Part shown: piece by piece, positions 1 through 12,213 of the stretch
Layout of the letters: each line of letters opens with the position of its first letter
Position numbering within the stretch: the first letter of the stretch is position 1
Origin: Sodalis sp. dw_96
GTDB taxonomy: Bacteria; Pseudomonadota; Gammaproteobacteria; Enterobacterales; Enterobacteriaceae
Length of the DNA stretch: 64,000 nt
Reading direction: 5' to 3'
Assembly: GCF_018449575.1 (NCBI RefSeq)
Contig: NZ_JAAVUT010000024.1
Coordinates: forward strand, 1 to 64,000
Translations under genes and position numbers: made by a program
Notes under the pieces: generated by a model
What the model was told of the DNA's origin: nothing
Databases searched by the model: none
The model's input: only the letters and a program-made list of their open reading frames with translations

Positions 1-172
1 GTTTATTAACGTCTGACAAGGCTTTATGCGCAAAAAAATACTGATCGGTTTATTTTTCGACAACAAATGTAGAAATTCAGGGATCGCGGCAGCATTTACA
101 ACATTTGTCCCGCCATCAAGACGCGCGAAAGTTTACTATGAAGTTAATTAAATCAGTACAGGACAGGCCACG

Positions 173-862
173 ATGCACTTAACAGCGCAACAGCAAGCCG
201 CACAGCGAAACCTCTCCTACCTTCTGGCCGAAAAACTGGGGCAGCGTATTTTGGCCGGTGAGTATGTTGCTGGGGAGATACTGCCCGGAGAAATTGAACT
301 GGGCGATCTTTTTGGCGTCAGCAGGACGGCGGTAAGGGAAGCGGTAAAAATACTGGCCGCGAAAGGGATGCTTTTACCCAGGCCGCGAATCGGTACCCGG
401 GTATTGCCGCGACATCAGTGGAATTATCTCGACCAGGAATTGCTGAGTTGGTGGGTGACCCGGGAAAACTTCGATGATGTCATGGCGCATTTCTTGATTA
501 TGCGCACCAGCCTTGAACCGCAGGCCTGCGCACTGGCCGCCATCAACGCGGCGGAAGACGAGAAGTATAAACTGGTGCTGCTAATGGAGGAAATGAGCAC
601 GCTGCATAAGTGTTTTGACCGGGAAAGGTGGATAAGCGTAGACGCCGAATTCCACAGACACATTTACGAGATCAGCGGAAACCCGTTTCTTTCCTCGTTT
701 GCCAATCTGTTCAGTTCCATTTATCAGAACTATTTTCGCGCCATCGTCAGCGATGAAGTGGTTAAATTAGGTTCACATCAGGCAATCGTGGACGCCATAT
801 TGGCATCCGACTCGCCGGCAGCCTTGGCCGCCTGCCAGCGATTGCTGGCGGAAAATGATTAA
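173..862 (+). CDS. yieP: GntR/FadR-family transcriptional regulator YieP
   Basis: DNA-binding regulator of the FadR subfamily of GntR proteins, 229 aa (E. coli YieP is about 230). Residues 15-80 form the winged helix-turn-helix (LAEKLGQRILAGEY, then SRTAVREAVKILAAKGM and the wing RPRIGTRVLPR). Residues 100-225 form an all-helical FCD effector domain with family-typical H/D metal-site residues (DAEFHRHIYE). The text matches E. coli YieP closely, including the start. The ATG is preceded by a short AGG-type ribosome site. In E. coli yieP lies between hsrA and rrnC; here it sits convergent to kup, so rbs and hsrA are missing between them. The effector is not evident from the sequence. Confidence 0.9.
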   Translation: MHLTAQQQAAQRNLSYLLAEKLGQRILAGEYVAGEILPGEIELGDLFGVSRTAVREAVKILAAKGMLLPRPRIGTRVLPRHQWNYLDQELLSWWVTRENFDDVMAHFLIMRTSLEPQACALAAINAAEDEKYKLVLLMEEMSTLHKCFDRERWISVDAEFHRHIYEISGNPFLSSFANLFSSIYQNYFRAIVSDEVVKLGSHQAIVDAILASDSPAALAACQRLLAEND

Positions 863-892
863 TTGCTGACAGCGGCGATGGAGAAAAACCTA

Positions 893-930
893 CCCGGTGT
901 GAAAGAACATTCGTCTAGAGCTGCACCGGG
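893..930. terminator. possible bidirectional terminator between yieP and kup
   Basis: Seven-base inverted repeat CCCGGTG (893-899) and CACCGGG (924-930) with a 24-base loop, located between the convergent stop codons of yieP and kup. There is no clear T-run, so this is a weak call based mainly on position. Confidence 0.3.
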
Positions 931-939
931 CAAGGGCCG

Positions 940-2808
940 TCAGATTTCCACCTGGGTGCCCAGTTCAATCACCCGGTTAGGGGGGATCAGGTATTGATCC
1001 GGCGCCCGCAAGGCATTACGGCTCAGCGCTATAAACAGCTTACCCCTTACAAGCAGATACCATGGTCGTTTACCCAGAATCAGCGATTCATGGGACATAA
1101 AAAACGATGTCTCCATCATCCGGCAGGATAAGCCTTCCAGACCGCAGCGGTGAAAAATTTCCTCCATGTCAGGGGTTTCCTTAAAGCCATAGTTAGCCAC
1201 AACCCGCCAAAACGTCGGCGAAAGCTGCTCTATGGTGACGCGGCGGACATTATGTACAAACGGCGCGTCTTCTGTTCTGAGGGTCAACAGCACCACCCTC
1301 TCATGCAGGACCTTATTGTGTTTGAGATTATGCAGCAGTGCAAACGGAATGACATTCATGGCACGGGACATAAATACCGCCGTACCGGACACTCTTACCG
1401 GCGGAGATTTTTCCAAAGACGCAATCATGGCCTCAAGGGAATTGCCATGTTCATGCAAGCGTCGCAACAATCGAAAACGTTCGCTTTTCCATGTTGTCAT
1501 AACGATAAACATCAGGAAACCCAGCAACAATGGCAGCCAGCCGCCGGAAAATATCTTGAGGGCATTGGCGGCAAACATCGGGATATCCATTCCCAATAAC
1601 ACCACCAGCAAAATAATCACCAAAAAGCGATTCCAATGCCAGTTTTGCACGGCGACGGTACAGGACAAAATACTGGTAATCACCATGGTACCCGTCACGG
1701 CGATGCCGTATGCCGCCGCAAGATTGCTGGAGTGTTCGAAACTCAGGATCACCAGAACTACTGCCGTATAAAGCAGCCAATTTATAAAGGGGACATAGAT
1801 CTGTCCGGATTCCATCTCGGAAGTATGGACGATACGCATGGGGGGCAAATACCCCAAACGAACCGCCTGGCGCGTTAGAGAAAAAACGCCGGATATCACC
1901 GCTTGCGAGGCAATAACCGTGGCGAGCGTCGCCAAAATCAATAAAGGAATTAACGCCCAGTCCGGCGCTAGTAAAAAGAAGGGATTTTTTATCGCAGCGG
2001 GATATTTCAACAATAACGCCCCCTGGCCGAAATAATTCAATACCAGAGAAGGTAATACCGCACTGAACCAGGCGAGGCGAATAGGCAGTTTGCCGAAATG
2101 CCCCATATCGGCATAAAGCGCTTCCACCCCGGTGATGGCCAGCACCACTGCGCCAAGGGCAAAAAAGGAAACCGCTTTATATTGGACAAAAAAGGTCACA
2201 GCCCATTTAGGATTCAATGCATACAGCACTTCGGGATTGATCCAGATTCCCCTGATGCCGAGAACCGCCAAGGTAAAAAACCACACCACCATGACCGGGG
2301 CGAATAATTTACCGATCCCGCCGGTCCCTTTTTTCTGTATGGCAAACAATAGGGTCAGGACCAACACCGACAACGGAACGATGTAGGTGTCGAGGGAGGG
2401 GGCGGCAATCTGCAGACCTTCAATCGCAGAGAGCACTGAAATAGCCGGGGTTATCACCACCTCGCCATAGAAAAAGCTGCCGCCAATCAATCCCAGGATA
2501 ACCACAAACCAGGTTAAACGAGCAGAGGTGTTCCTGCCGGCTAACGACATCAACGTCAATATCCCGCCTTCACCGGAGTTATCCGCTTTCATGACGAAGG
2601 TCAGATATTTGAACGAAACGATGAGTATAAGCAGCCAAAAAATTAATGAGAGGAAGCCGAATACCGCTCCCCGCTCAACACCAAAGCCATAATGACCGGC
2701 CAGGCATTCTCTGAGGGTATATAGAGGACTGGTACCAATATCTCCATAAACCACGCCGATTGCAGCTAAGGTGACCGCCGGCAAGGATTGCTTTGTCTCT
2801 CTGCTCAT
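940..2808 (-). CDS. kup: Low-affinity potassium transport protein Kup
   Basis: Inner-membrane K+/H+ symporter, 622 aa, the same length as E. coli Kup (TrkD). The N-terminal 440 residues hold about 12 hydrophobic segments and begin with the family signature [15 protein letters not shown] near residue 17. The last 170 residues are a soluble cytoplasmic domain. The ATG at 2806-2808 follows the cytoplasmic N-terminus [10 protein letters not shown]. It is transcribed away from ravA, with a divergent 239-bp intergenic region. Kup is constitutive in E. coli and important at low pH. No truncation is seen. Confidence 0.96.
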   Translation of the reverse strand: MSRETKQSLPAVTLAAIGVVYGDIGTSPLYTLRECLAGHYGFGVERGAVFGFLSLIFWLLILIVSFKYLTFVMKADNSGEGGILTLMSLAGRNTSARLTWFVVILGLIGGSFFYGEVVITPAISVLSAIEGLQIAAPSLDTYIVPLSVLVLTLLFAIQKKGTGGIGKLFAPVMVVWFFTLAVLGIRGIWINPEVLYALNPKWAVTFFVQYKAVSFFALGAVVLAITGVEALYADMGHFGKLPIRLAWFSAVLPSLVLNYFGQGALLLKYPAAIKNPFFLLAPDWALIPLLILATLATVIASQAVISGVFSLTRQAVRLGYLPPMRIVHTSEMESGQIYVPFINWLLYTAVVLVILSFEHSSNLAAAYGIAVTGTMVITSILSCTVAVQNWHWNRFLVIILLVVLLGMDIPMFAANALKIFSGGWLPLLLGFLMFIVMTTWKSERFRLLRRLHEHGNSLEAMIASLEKSPPVRVSGTAVFMSRAMNVIPFALLHNLKHNKVLHERVVLLTLRTEDAPFVHNVRRVTIEQLSPTFWRVVANYGFKETPDMEEIFHRCGLEGLSCRMMETSFFMSHESLILGKRPWYLLVRGKLFIALSRNALRAPDQYLIPPNRVIELGTQVEI

Positions 2809-3047
2809 AACCTCTTCGCGCTGTTGTGTATCCGTTAGCGTTTGGTGGGCTTCGTCCTGAGCTCATCAAAAAGCGCACAGTATGCATGAAACTTGAAGAA
2901 TACCTAATTTAATATCATCTTTATAAGTATTAAAGATGGTTGATGGGTTCGCCCACCGGCCGTTCAGTATACCGTTTCAAGCCTATCATTCTAAAAATGA
3001 GAGGTTTATTGTTCTGGAATCATTCCTTTTGGGTTAACGCATTCATT

Positions 3048-4547
3048 ATGGCTCATTCATCCCTTCTGGTTGAGAGAATTTATCGTCTGAGCAATGCTTT
3101 GGAAAGCGGACTCTATGAGCGGCAGCATACTATCCGCCTCTGTCTGCTGGCGGCATTGTGTGGTGAAAGCGTTTTTTTACTCGGACCGCCCGGTATTGCG
3201 AAAAGCCTGATTGCCCGGCGAATTAAACTGGCGTTCAACCATGCCAGGGCCTTTGATTATCTCATGACCCGCTTCTCCACGCCGGAAGAGGTATTCGGTC
3301 CACTGTCTCTTCAGGCATTAAAAGAAGACGGTCGTTATGAACGCCTGACCAAGGGATATTTGCCGGAAGCGGAAATCGTTTTTCTCGATGAGATCTGGAA
3401 AGCGGGCCCGGCTATTTTAAATACGTTATTAACCGCCATAAATGAACGTCGATTTCGTAACGGTGATAAAGAGCAATCTCTTCCTATGCGATTACTCATT
3501 ACCGCCTCCAATGAATTACCGGATGCCGAAAGCGGCCTGGAGGCCCTTTATGACCGCATGTTAATTCGTCTGTGGTTGCATAAGGTAAAGGATAAGTCCA
3601 ATTTTCACGCCTTGCTGACCCATCCGGCGGAACCTGGCGCGCAGGCCATACCCGAATCAGTGAAAATAAGCGATGAAGAGTATCGTTCTTGGCAGTCGCA
3701 AATCGACCAGGTCAGTTTATCTTCGGAATGCTTTGAGTTGATTTATCAATTACGCCAGCGCCTGGATGCACTTCCGGATGCGCCCTATGTTTCCGATCGG
3801 CGCTGGAAAAAAGCGTTACGTTTATTGCAAGCCTGCGCATTTTTCAGCGATCGGCAGGCCATAGCACCAGTGGACATCATTTTGCTCACCGAATGTTTGT
3901 GGCATGACCCCGACAGCCTAAGCCTCATTGAACAACAAGTGGAAGGGGTAATGCTGGAACACGGTTACCAGCAGCAGGCCATGCTATTGAAAATACAGGA
4001 CATCGTCCGACAGAAAGTAGAGCATCGTCATCAACATAACACGAGTGAGTCCATCACGGTGGATTCGCGCAAGGGTCTGATAGCCCGTCGGCCCATCTAC
4101 TCCCTGCCGGAAACGCTGGATGACAAAACGCTGTTGCTGGTATTACAAACTCCCTTGGTTTTACAGGATATTCCGGTCACTCATATCACCGTGGAACGGG
4201 ATATTTTACAGCAATGGCTGGTAAAGGGCGGGACATTAAAAGCACGACTGAATAATATTGGTTTTGCCCAGCCGCTGGAGGCGAGGATAAATGAACATCA
4301 GCAGTTGGAAGTGCTGGATATCAGCCGGCGAGTATCGCTTCTGGCGCGGGAGAGCCGAACCCCCACGGCGGAACTTCCCGCCGAGCTGAATGAAGCGCTT
4401 ATCGCTGTGGAACGGCAATTTAATCAGCAACGCAGCCGTTTCAGCGAGCATCAATCCTGTCTGTTTATCACCAAAGACTGGGTGGCGAAGATCGAAGCCA
4501 GCCTGTTGGAAGTCTCACAACAGCTTCAGCTAGCCAGACAAGGCTAA
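3048..4547 (+). CDS. ravA: MoxR-family AAA+ ATPase RavA
   Basis: Regulatory ATPase, 499 aa (E. coli 498), that works with the VWA protein ViaA and in E. coli binds inducible lysine decarboxylase LdcI and acts on respiratory complexes. Walker A GPPGIAKS near residue 45, Walker [12 protein letters not shown] near residue 110, sensor [18 protein letters not shown] near 155; the C-terminal part matches the triple-helical/LARA region. The ATG at 3048 ([14 protein letters not shown]) is chosen because it aligns with the E. coli N-terminus. An in-frame upstream extension to 2940 has no family counterpart. viaA follows 6 bp downstream in the same operon. Confidence 0.95.
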   Translation: MAHSSLLVERIYRLSNALESGLYERQHTIRLCLLAALCGESVFLLGPPGIAKSLIARRIKLAFNHARAFDYLMTRFSTPEEVFGPLSLQALKEDGRYERLTKGYLPEAEIVFLDEIWKAGPAILNTLLTAINERRFRNGDKEQSLPMRLLITASNELPDAESGLEALYDRMLIRLWLHKVKDKSNFHALLTHPAEPGAQAIPESVKISDEEYRSWQSQIDQVSLSSECFELIYQLRQRLDALPDAPYVSDRRWKKALRLLQACAFFSDRQAIAPVDIILLTECLWHDPDSLSLIEQQVEGVMLEHGYQQQAMLLKIQDIVRQKVEHRHQHNTSESITVDSRKGLIARRPIYSLPETLDDKTLLLVLQTPLVLQDIPVTHITVERDILQQWLVKGGTLKARLNNIGFAQPLEARINEHQQLEVLDISRRVSLLARESRTPTAELPAELNEALIAVERQFNQQRSRFSEHQSCLFITKDWVAKIEASLLEVSQQLQLARQG

Positions 4548-4553
4548 CCTATC

Positions 4554-6023
4554 ATGCTGGCCTTAACCACGCTGGACATGTTTTTGTCGATTAACGACAG
4601 CGAGCTGCTGGATAACTTTATCCTGACGCTGCTTGCCAGTCCGCAATTGGCGGTGTTCATGGAGAAATACCCTTCGCTTAAGAAAGCCCTGCTCCATCGT
4701 ACGCCGCTGATCAAACAGCGATTGGAACAAACGGTAAAAGAGACCCGGGTGCCTCCGGATCTGGCGGCGGAATTCCAAGCGTTCCAAGAGTGCCAGCTCT
4801 TGCCGCTAAACGCCTTTAATACGGCATTGCCGCAAATATTGACTCGGCTGGATCAACTGGGTTCGCCTTTTTCATCTCAGGCCCGGACGCTGACCAGAAA
4901 CGCAACTCTGAACAATACCCGGCCCGAAAACAGCTTCCAGATACTTTTTCTCCAACGCTGGCGGATAAGCCTGACCTTACAGGCCACCACGCTGCATCAA
5001 CAACTGCTGGATCAAGAGCAAGAGATATTGCTCGATGAGTTGCGACAACATCTGGTGGCTAGCGCTGCGTTGGCGCCTTTATTAGCGGAAAACGATAATT
5101 CGGCGGGAAGATTGTGGGATATGACCGCCGGCCAGTGGCAGCAGTTGGATTATCGTCAACTGGTGCATTATGGCGAATTTTTGCAGCAACAACCTGAACT
5201 GCGGGCCTTGGCCGATCAATTGGGCCGCAGCCGGCACGCGAAAACCCTGGCGGTGGCGGAAACTACCCAGCAATGGGTACGATTGCGGATCCGCGAACCG
5301 GCGGTTCTCCCCGAGGAGGTCAACGGTATTCATCAAAGCGATGACCTGCTGCGATTATTGCCTTCCGAACTGGTCACCCTCGGCATAAGCGATCTGGAGT
5401 TTGAGTTTTATCGCCGCCTGCTGGAAAAGCGCCTTCTGACCTATAGACTGCAAGGGGATACCTGGCGAGAACGAATAAGCCAACGGCCGGCACGAAGCGA
5501 ACGTATGGAATCGCAGCCGCGGGGACCTTTTATTGTGTGTGTGGATACATCCGGTTCCATGGGGGGCATTAACGAGGAGTATGCAAAGGCCTTTTGCCTG
5601 GCGTTGATGCGTATTGCCCTGGCGGATGACCGACGTTGTTATATCACCCTTTTTTCAACCGGGATGGTCAGTTATGAACTGACGGCGCCGTCAGGACTGG
5701 AACAGGCCATCCGGTTTCTCGGGCAGCGTTTTAGGGGAGGGACCGATCTTGTCGCCTGCCTGAGCACATTGGCGGATAAACTGGATACCCGTCCCTGGCG
5801 GGATGCGGACGCGGTGGTGATCTCCGACTTTATAGCCCAACGCCTGCCGGATGAGCTGATTTCCCGCATCAAGCAGCAGCAGCAGTGGCAAGAACAGCGT
5901 TATCATGCCGTCGCCCTGTCGGCGATGGGAAAACCGGGTATTCTGAAGATATTTGATCATATCTGGCGGTTCGATACCGGCCTGAGAAGCCGGATGATGC
6001 GTTTCTTGCGCCGTAGAAACTAA
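4554..6023 (+). CDS. viaA: VWA-domain protein ViaA, partner of RavA
   Basis: 489 aa (E. coli 483). The C-terminal third is a von Willebrand factor A domain with an intact MIDAS motif DTSGSMGG near residue 330, preceded by PRGPFIVCV, and a later [16 protein letters not shown] block. The N-terminal half is helical and shared with ViaA. Starts ATG 6 bp after ravA, so it is co-translated from the ravA mRNA. It stimulates RavA ATPase activity in E. coli. Only 61 bp separate it from asnC; the divergent asnA gene that lies there in E. coli is absent. Confidence 0.95.
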   Translation: MLALTTLDMFLSINDSELLDNFILTLLASPQLAVFMEKYPSLKKALLHRTPLIKQRLEQTVKETRVPPDLAAEFQAFQECQLLPLNAFNTALPQILTRLDQLGSPFSSQARTLTRNATLNNTRPENSFQILFLQRWRISLTLQATTLHQQLLDQEQEILLDELRQHLVASAALAPLLAENDNSAGRLWDMTAGQWQQLDYRQLVHYGEFLQQQPELRALADQLGRSRHAKTLAVAETTQQWVRLRIREPAVLPEEVNGIHQSDDLLRLLPSELVTLGISDLEFEFYRRLLEKRLLTYRLQGDTWRERISQRPARSERMESQPRGPFIVCVDTSGSMGGINEEYAKAFCLALMRIALADDRRCYITLFSTGMVSYELTAPSGLEQAIRFLGQRFRGGTDLVACLSTLADKLDTRPWRDADAVVISDFIAQRLPDELISRIKQQQQWQEQRYHAVALSAMGKPGILKIFDHIWRFDTGLRSRMMRFLRRRN

Positions 6024-6084
6024 AAAAATTTAGCCTGATGCGCCGCTATGGCGTGGATTGTCCATCGGCAATACAGAGGGAACC

Positions 6085-6546
6085 ATGTCGGACATATACC
6101 AGATAGATGACCTTGACCGCGCTATTTTGAAGGCATTGATGGCTAATGCCCGTACCGCCTATGCCGAGCTGGCCAAGCAGCTGGCGGTGAGTGCGGGAAC
6201 TATTCATGTGCGGGTGGAAAAAATGAAGCAGGCAGGCATTATCACCGGTGCTCGCGTGGATGTCAGCGCCAAGCATCTGGGTTATGACGTGTGCTGTTTT
6301 ATCGGCATTATTCTGAAAAGCGCCAAGGACTATCCCTCGGCGCTTAAGAAACTCGAGGATCTTGAGGAAGTGGTGGAAGCGTATTACACCACCGGACATT
6401 ACAGTATCTTTATCAAAGTCATGTGCCGCTCCATCGATGCCCTGCAACAGGTACTTATCAACAAGATCCAGACGATTGATGAGATCCAGTCCACCGAGAC
6501 CCTAATCTCCCTGCAGAACCCCATCAGCCGCACCATCGTCCCCTGA
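6085..6546 (+). CDS. asnC: Lrp/AsnC-family regulator AsnC
   Basis: Asparagine-responsive transcription factor, 153 aa. Helix-turn-helix at residues 5-55 (DDLDRAILKALMANARTAYA, AVSAGTIHVRVEKMKQAG), then an alpha/beta RAM effector domain with the YYTTGHYSIF segment. Start ATG at 6085 (MSDIYQIDDLDRAIL) matches the E. coli N-terminus; a longer frame from 6058 would add nine unconserved residues. In E. coli AsnC activates the divergent asnA and autoregulates, and transcription from it runs into mioC and oriC. Here asnA is missing, so its classic target is gone from this site. Confidence 0.94.
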   Translation: MSDIYQIDDLDRAILKALMANARTAYAELAKQLAVSAGTIHVRVEKMKQAGIITGARVDVSAKHLGYDVCCFIGIILKSAKDYPSALKKLEDLEEVVEAYYTTGHYSIFIKVMCRSIDALQQVLINKIQTIDEIQSTETLISLQNPISRTIVP

Positions 6547-6567
6547 CGGATATTTGTTATACCCCTA

Positions 6568-6576
6568 TTATCCACA
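6568..6576 (+). promoter_or_regulatory. DnaA box in mioC promoter region
   Basis: Exact consensus DnaA box TTATCCACA 60 bp upstream of the mioC start. In E. coli the mioC promoter is repressed by DnaA through a box in the same place, linking mioC transcription to initiation at oriC. Position and sequence are seen; the regulation is inferred. Confidence 0.8.
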
Positions 6577-6635
6577 GGTAGATCCCAGGCCGTACACAGC
6601 GTACAATATCGGCTCATTTATCAGGCGGGAATACT

Positions 6636-7082
6636 ATGGCCGACGTAACGATCGTCTCCGGCAGTACCTTGGGTAGTGCCGAATACGTAGCCGAGCATAT
6701 TGCCGGTCTGTTGGAACAACAGGGATTTACCACCGAAGTCTTGCACGGTCCCGAATGGGAAGAGCTGAATCCGCAGGGGTTTTGGCTGATTGTGACCTCT
6801 ACCCACGGCGCCGGCGATCTGCCCGACAATTTACAGCCTTTATTTGAACAGTTGGCTGCCGTGAGTCCCTCGCTTTCCAAGGTGAAATATGGCGGCATCG
6901 GGATCGGCAGCAGTGAATACGATACTTTCTGTGGCGCGATCGAAACGGTGGATCGTCAAATGATCGCATTGGGAGCGGAGCGGATCGGCGAGATATTGAA
7001 GATCGACATCACCCAGCATGAAATTCCCGAGGATCCGGCGGAAGAGTGGGCCAAAAAGTGGATCGGTTTAATAAATTTATAA
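6636..7082 (+). CDS. mioC: Flavodoxin-like protein MioC
   Basis: FMN-binding flavodoxin-fold electron carrier, 148 aa (E. coli 147), linked in E. coli to biotin synthesis. The FMN phosphate loop SGSTLGSAEYVAEHIA is at residues 8-23; STHGAGDLPDN (about 54-64) and GIGSSEYDTFCGA (about 88-100) are the isoalloxazine loops. The ATG at 6636 follows a GGCGGGA ribosome site. Located between asnC and oriC and reading towards the origin, as in E. coli. Confidence 0.95.
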   Translation: MADVTIVSGSTLGSAEYVAEHIAGLLEQQGFTTEVLHGPEWEELNPQGFWLIVTSTHGAGDLPDNLQPLFEQLAAVSPSLSKVKYGGIGIGSSEYDTFCGAIETVDRQMIALGAERIGEILKIDITQHEIPEDPAEEWAKKWIGLINL

Positions 7083-7458
7083 AAAAGATCTTCTTTTTTC
7101 TGTGTATAAGTAAGCGTAAAACCGGCCTATAACCGGTAGTTATCCACTGTATAACCTTTGCTCGCTTATTGAGCTGTGTATAAGTAGCGATCTTGATCCC
7201 AGCTTATACCGTTCAGGATCACCACTCATTCACAGCAAACGATCGGATCCAATAAGTTGTTTTTCAAGCTGAAAAATGGGTTATCCACAGAAGATCGCGA
7301 TCCTAGTAGTAGTGATAATAAAGAGATCTTTAAATAAAAAGATCTTTCTTTAATTACCCGGGGATCCCCGGGGCTTGTATCACTTCCAAAGTTGAGTAGA
7401 ATCCACATTCCCGGAAGCCCCAGACGAACCTTTGCCCCCAAAATGAGGTGTATGCAAG
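7083..7458. other. oriC: Chromosomal replication origin oriC
   Basis: Non-coding 376 bp between mioC and mnmG with the enterobacterial oriC layout. Consensus DnaA box TTATCCACA at 7281-7289 (R1 position). TTATACACA boxes on the minus strand at 7101-7109 and 7175-7183 (the latter in the R2 position), and an imperfect box TTATCCACT at 7140-7148. Eleven GATC (Dam/SeqA) sites occur from 7087 to 7366. An AT-rich unwinding region with GATCT-containing 13-mer-like repeats lies at about 7305-7356, on the mnmG side of R1. A 16-bp palindrome CCCGGGGATCCCCGGG (7357-7372) closes the AT-rich block. The block GATCCCAGCTTATAC near 7195 matches the R5/I-site segment of E. coli. Confidence 0.93.
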
Positions 7459-9348
7459 ATGTTTTATCCCGATCAGTTTGACGTCATTATCATTGGTGGC
7501 GGCCATGCCGGAACTGAAGCGGCCATGGCGTCGGCTCGCATGGGATGTAAAACACTGTTATTGACGCATAATATTGATACCCTTGGGCAAATGTCCTGTA
7601 ACCCTGCCATCGGCGGCATCGGTAAAGGCCATTTGGTGAAGGAAATCGATGCAATGGGCGGTCTGATGGCAAAAGCCATCGATCGGGCCGGTATCCAGTT
7701 TAGGATACTAAACGCCAGCAAAGGCCCGGCGGTTCGCGCCACTCGTGCCCAGGCGGATCGGCTGCTCTATCGTCTGGCGATCCGGACCGCCCTGGAGAAC
7801 CAGCCCAACCTGATGATCTTCCAGCAGGCTGTGGAGGATCTGATCGTTGAAAACGATCGGGTGGTGGGCGCGGTAACCCAAATGGGGCTTAAATTCCGCG
7901 GTCGTTCGGTGGTATTAACGGTCGGAACCTTCCTGGACGGCAAGATCCATATCGGCATGGATCACTTCAGCGGCGGTCGGGCCGGCGATCCCCCGTCCAT
8001 CGCCTTGTCAAAACGCCTGCGGGAATTGCCTTTCCGGGTGAAACGACTGAAAACCGGCACCCCGCCGCGCATCGACGCGCGCACTATCGATTTCAGCGTC
8101 CTGGCCACGCAGCAGGGGGATAACCCGCTGCCGGTCTTTTCGTTTATGGGTTCCGTGAGCGATCACCCCCGCCAGGTGCCTTGTTATATCACCTATACCA
8201 ATGAACAAACCCATGAGGTTATCCGCCAGAATCTCGATCGTAGCCCGATGTATGCAGGCATCATCGAAGGCGTGGGTCCGCGCTATTGCCCTTCCATCGA
8301 AGATAAGGTCATGCGCTTCGCCGATCGCGATTCCCACCAGATTTTTCTTGAACCTGAGGGGCTGACCAGCAATGAGGTCTACCCAAACGGCATATCCACC
8401 AGTTTGCCCTTCGATGTACAGATGAAAATCGTGCATTCCATGAAGGGCCTGGAAAACGCCCTGATCGTCCGTCCGGGTTATGCCATCGAATATGACTTCT
8501 TCGATCCCCGCGACTTAAAACCGACGCTGGAAAGCAAATACATCGCCGGCCTGTTCTTTGCCGGTCAGATCAACGGCACTACCGGTTATGAAGAAGCCGC
8601 TGCCCAGGGCATGTTGGCAGGTATCAACGCAGGGCGCGCATCCAAGGATCTGGAGGGATGGTTCCCGCGGCGGGATCAGGCCTACCTGGGCGTTCTGGTG
8701 GACGATTTATGCACCCTGGGGACGAAAGAGCCTTATCGTATGTTCACTTCTCGCGCCGAATACCGCTTGTTGCTGCGTGAAGACAACGCTGATTTACGGC
8801 TTACCGAAACCGGCCGGGCCTTAGGGCTGGTGGATGATGAGCGCTGGGCGCGCTTTAGCGAAAAACAAGAAGGCATCGAACGGGAACGCCAGCGCCTACG
8901 CGACCTGTGGGTACACCCCCGCACCGATGAAGTGGAAAAGATCAACGCCCTGCTGAAAAGCCCGTTGACCCGTGAGGCCAGCGGAGAAGAGCTGCTGCGC
9001 CGTCCTGAAATGACCTATGACATCCTCACTTCTTTACCGATGTTTTCGCCGGCGTTAGCCGATGCGCAGTCGGCGGAACAGGTGGAAATCCAGGTCAAAT
9101 ACCAAGGCTATATTTCACGCCAGCAGGATGAAATCGACAGGCAGCTGCGCCATGAAAATACTCTGCTGCCGGTTGATATGGATTACGTGCACGTGGCGGG
9201 CTTATCCAATGAGGTGATTGCCAAGCTCAACGATCACAAACCGGGCTCCATCGGTCAGGCGTCCCGGATTTCTGGGGTGACACCCGCCGCCATCTCTATT
9301 TTGCTGGTCTGGCTTAAAAAACAGGGTTTATTGCGCCGCAGCGCCTGA
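7459..9348 (+). CDS. mnmG: tRNA uridine-5-carboxymethylaminomethyl synthesis enzyme MnmG
   Basis: FAD protein (GidA), 629 aa, equal to E. coli. With MnmE it installs the (carboxymethyl)aminomethyl group at U34 of tRNAs. The dinucleotide-binding motif [17 protein letters not shown] is at residues 13-29; the conserved [20 protein letters not shown] follows near residue 46. A second signature region [15 protein letters not shown] and [16 protein letters not shown] lies near residues 335-385. ATG at 7459 follows a GAGGTG ribosome site. First gene right of oriC and transcribed away from it; its transcription aids initiation in E. coli. Confidence 0.97.
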   Translation: MFYPDQFDVIIIGGGHAGTEAAMASARMGCKTLLLTHNIDTLGQMSCNPAIGGIGKGHLVKEIDAMGGLMAKAIDRAGIQFRILNASKGPAVRATRAQADRLLYRLAIRTALENQPNLMIFQQAVEDLIVENDRVVGAVTQMGLKFRGRSVVLTVGTFLDGKIHIGMDHFSGGRAGDPPSIALSKRLRELPFRVKRLKTGTPPRIDARTIDFSVLATQQGDNPLPVFSFMGSVSDHPRQVPCYITYTNEQTHEVIRQNLDRSPMYAGIIEGVGPRYCPSIEDKVMRFADRDSHQIFLEPEGLTSNEVYPNGISTSLPFDVQMKIVHSMKGLENALIVRPGYAIEYDFFDPRDLKPTLESKYIAGLFFAGQINGTTGYEEAAAQGMLAGINAGRASKDLEGWFPRRDQAYLGVLVDDLCTLGTKEPYRMFTSRAEYRLLLREDNADLRLTETGRALGLVDDERWARFSEKQEGIERERQRLRDLWVHPRTDEVEKINALLKSPLTREASGEELLRRPEMTYDILTSLPMFSPALADAQSAEQVEIQVKYQGYISRQQDEIDRQLRHENTLLPVDMDYVHVAGLSNEVIAKLNDHKPGSIGQASRISGVTPAAISILLVWLKKQGLLRRSA

Positions 9349-9393
9349 GAGGCTGATAAGTCAGGACATTCGGCACCGTAAAAGGATGTATCT

Positions 9394-10014
9394 ATGTTGA
9401 GTAAACTGGACGCCTTACTGGCCCAGGCGGAAATTATCCTGTCCGATGGTCAAAAACAGCAACTGCTGCTTTACATTCGGCTGTTGGACAAATGGAACAA
9501 GGCTTATAACCTTACGTCGGTGCGTAACCCTGAGCAAATGTTGATACGCCATATTATGGACAGCATCGTGGTGAATGACCATTTACAGGGGCAGTCCTTT
9601 ATCGATGTCGGTACCGGCGCCGGCTTGCCGGGCATTCCCTTGGCCATCGTCCGTCCCACCTCCCGCTTTACCTTGTTGGACAGCCTGGGCAAGCGTATCC
9701 GGTTTTTACGCCAGGTACGGCATGAGCTGCAGCTGGACAATATTGAAACAGTGCAAAGCCGGGTTGAAGACTATGTTCCGCTTGCGCCCTATGACGGCAT
9801 TATCAGCCGCGCCTTCGCTTCCGTTAACGATATGCTGTCCTGGTGTGAACATTTGGCCGCGCCAGGCCAGGGGCTGTTTTACGCCCTTAAGGGAACCGTT
9901 CCGGAAACCGAGCTGGCGATGCTGCCCGAGGGGTTCGACATTGAATCGGTGATAAGACTCAACGTCCCGACATTGGCTGAAGAGCGACATTTAGTCGTTC
10001 TGAGGCGCCGCTAA
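9394..10014 (+). CDS. rsmG: 16S rRNA (guanine527-N7)-methyltransferase RsmG
   Basis: SAM-dependent methyltransferase (GidB), 206 aa (E. coli 207). Methylates G527 of 16S rRNA. The SAM-binding motif [18 protein letters not shown] is near residues 71-88, with the acidic residue of [12 protein letters not shown] after it. ATG at 9394, preceded by AAAGGA. Follows mnmG by 45 bp, the usual gid operon. Confidence 0.96.
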   Translation: MLSKLDALLAQAEIILSDGQKQQLLLYIRLLDKWNKAYNLTSVRNPEQMLIRHIMDSIVVNDHLQGQSFIDVGTGAGLPGIPLAIVRPTSRFTLLDSLGKRIRFLRQVRHELQLDNIETVQSRVEDYVPLAPYDGIISRAFASVNDMLSWCEHLAAPGQGLFYALKGTVPETELAMLPEGFDIESVIRLNVPTLAEERHLVVLRRR

Positions 10015-10649
10015 AATTGTTTTTTATCAATAAAAAGTTGAATAGCGTCTTAGGGAAAATAGAGCAATAAAACGGACATTGAATCCTAACTATTTCAAAT
10101 ATCGTTCACTATTATTTAACAATTAATTATCATCATTACGATCGAATATTTAGTTTAGACCCTAATAATCACTATGGAAAATATATGTGTCTAAAAATGT
10201 CAATGATATTCCCTAATATGTTTGGAAAAAAAAGCAAGAGTATTTTCCCTTTGACAGGATTGGAAGCCTATAAGGCTTGTTTTTCAATAAATAATAGATA
10301 ACTTGCTGATTAAAAATCTGTTTCCGTTAGATTCGCTGCTAAAGACCATAATGTGAATCCAGCTGACAGGGAGAACAACGTCTTTTAAATGTGATCATGC
10401 GCACAGTTTGATATGTAATAATTGCTGAAGCAGTATGAAGTTATGCATGGTATGATTCCTGCGCTTTATAGCGAAAAGCGGGCAAATCCACGGGATTTAA
10501 ATTATTGTTCACCTTTTCGCTACTTATGGATTGAATTCATAGTATCGACCCGTATAATTTGCACGTTTTTAGCTGCTTGACTCATGACGCTAAAGGCAGT
10601 TTTATACTCCTTCAGTCTGACCAGAACGGGTGCGGAGAGAAGTTAAGTC
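10015..10649. other. Long AT-rich intergenic region upstream of the atp operon
   Basis: 635 bp between rsmG and atpI without a credible gene. The first 450 bp are strongly AT-rich. E. coli has a gap of similar length here. A sigma70-like promoter is listed separately at 10531-10558. A frame running from 10559 through atpI in another register has no protein-like features. No rRNA, tRNA or insertion sequence recognised. Confidence 0.7.
10531..10558 (+). promoter_or_regulatory. Predicted sigma70 promoter of the atp operon
   Basis: TTGAAT (10531-10536), 16-bp spacer, TATAAT (10553-10558), lying 91 bp upstream of the atpI start. The -10 is perfect and the -35 matches 5/6. A second, poorer candidate (TTGACT 10577-10582, TATACT 10603-10608, 20-bp spacer) lies just downstream. 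Confidence 0.6.
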
Positions 10650-11860
<1,211 letters not shown>

Positions 11861-11892
11861 TACTTTTTACAATAATGTTGCGTTTAATCTGA

Positions 11893-12150
<258 letters not shown>

Positions 12151-12213
12151 TGTGTATCACTGCGTGATTTTAATACAACATCAATCCGTTAACTTTATAA
12201 GAGGCATTGTGCT

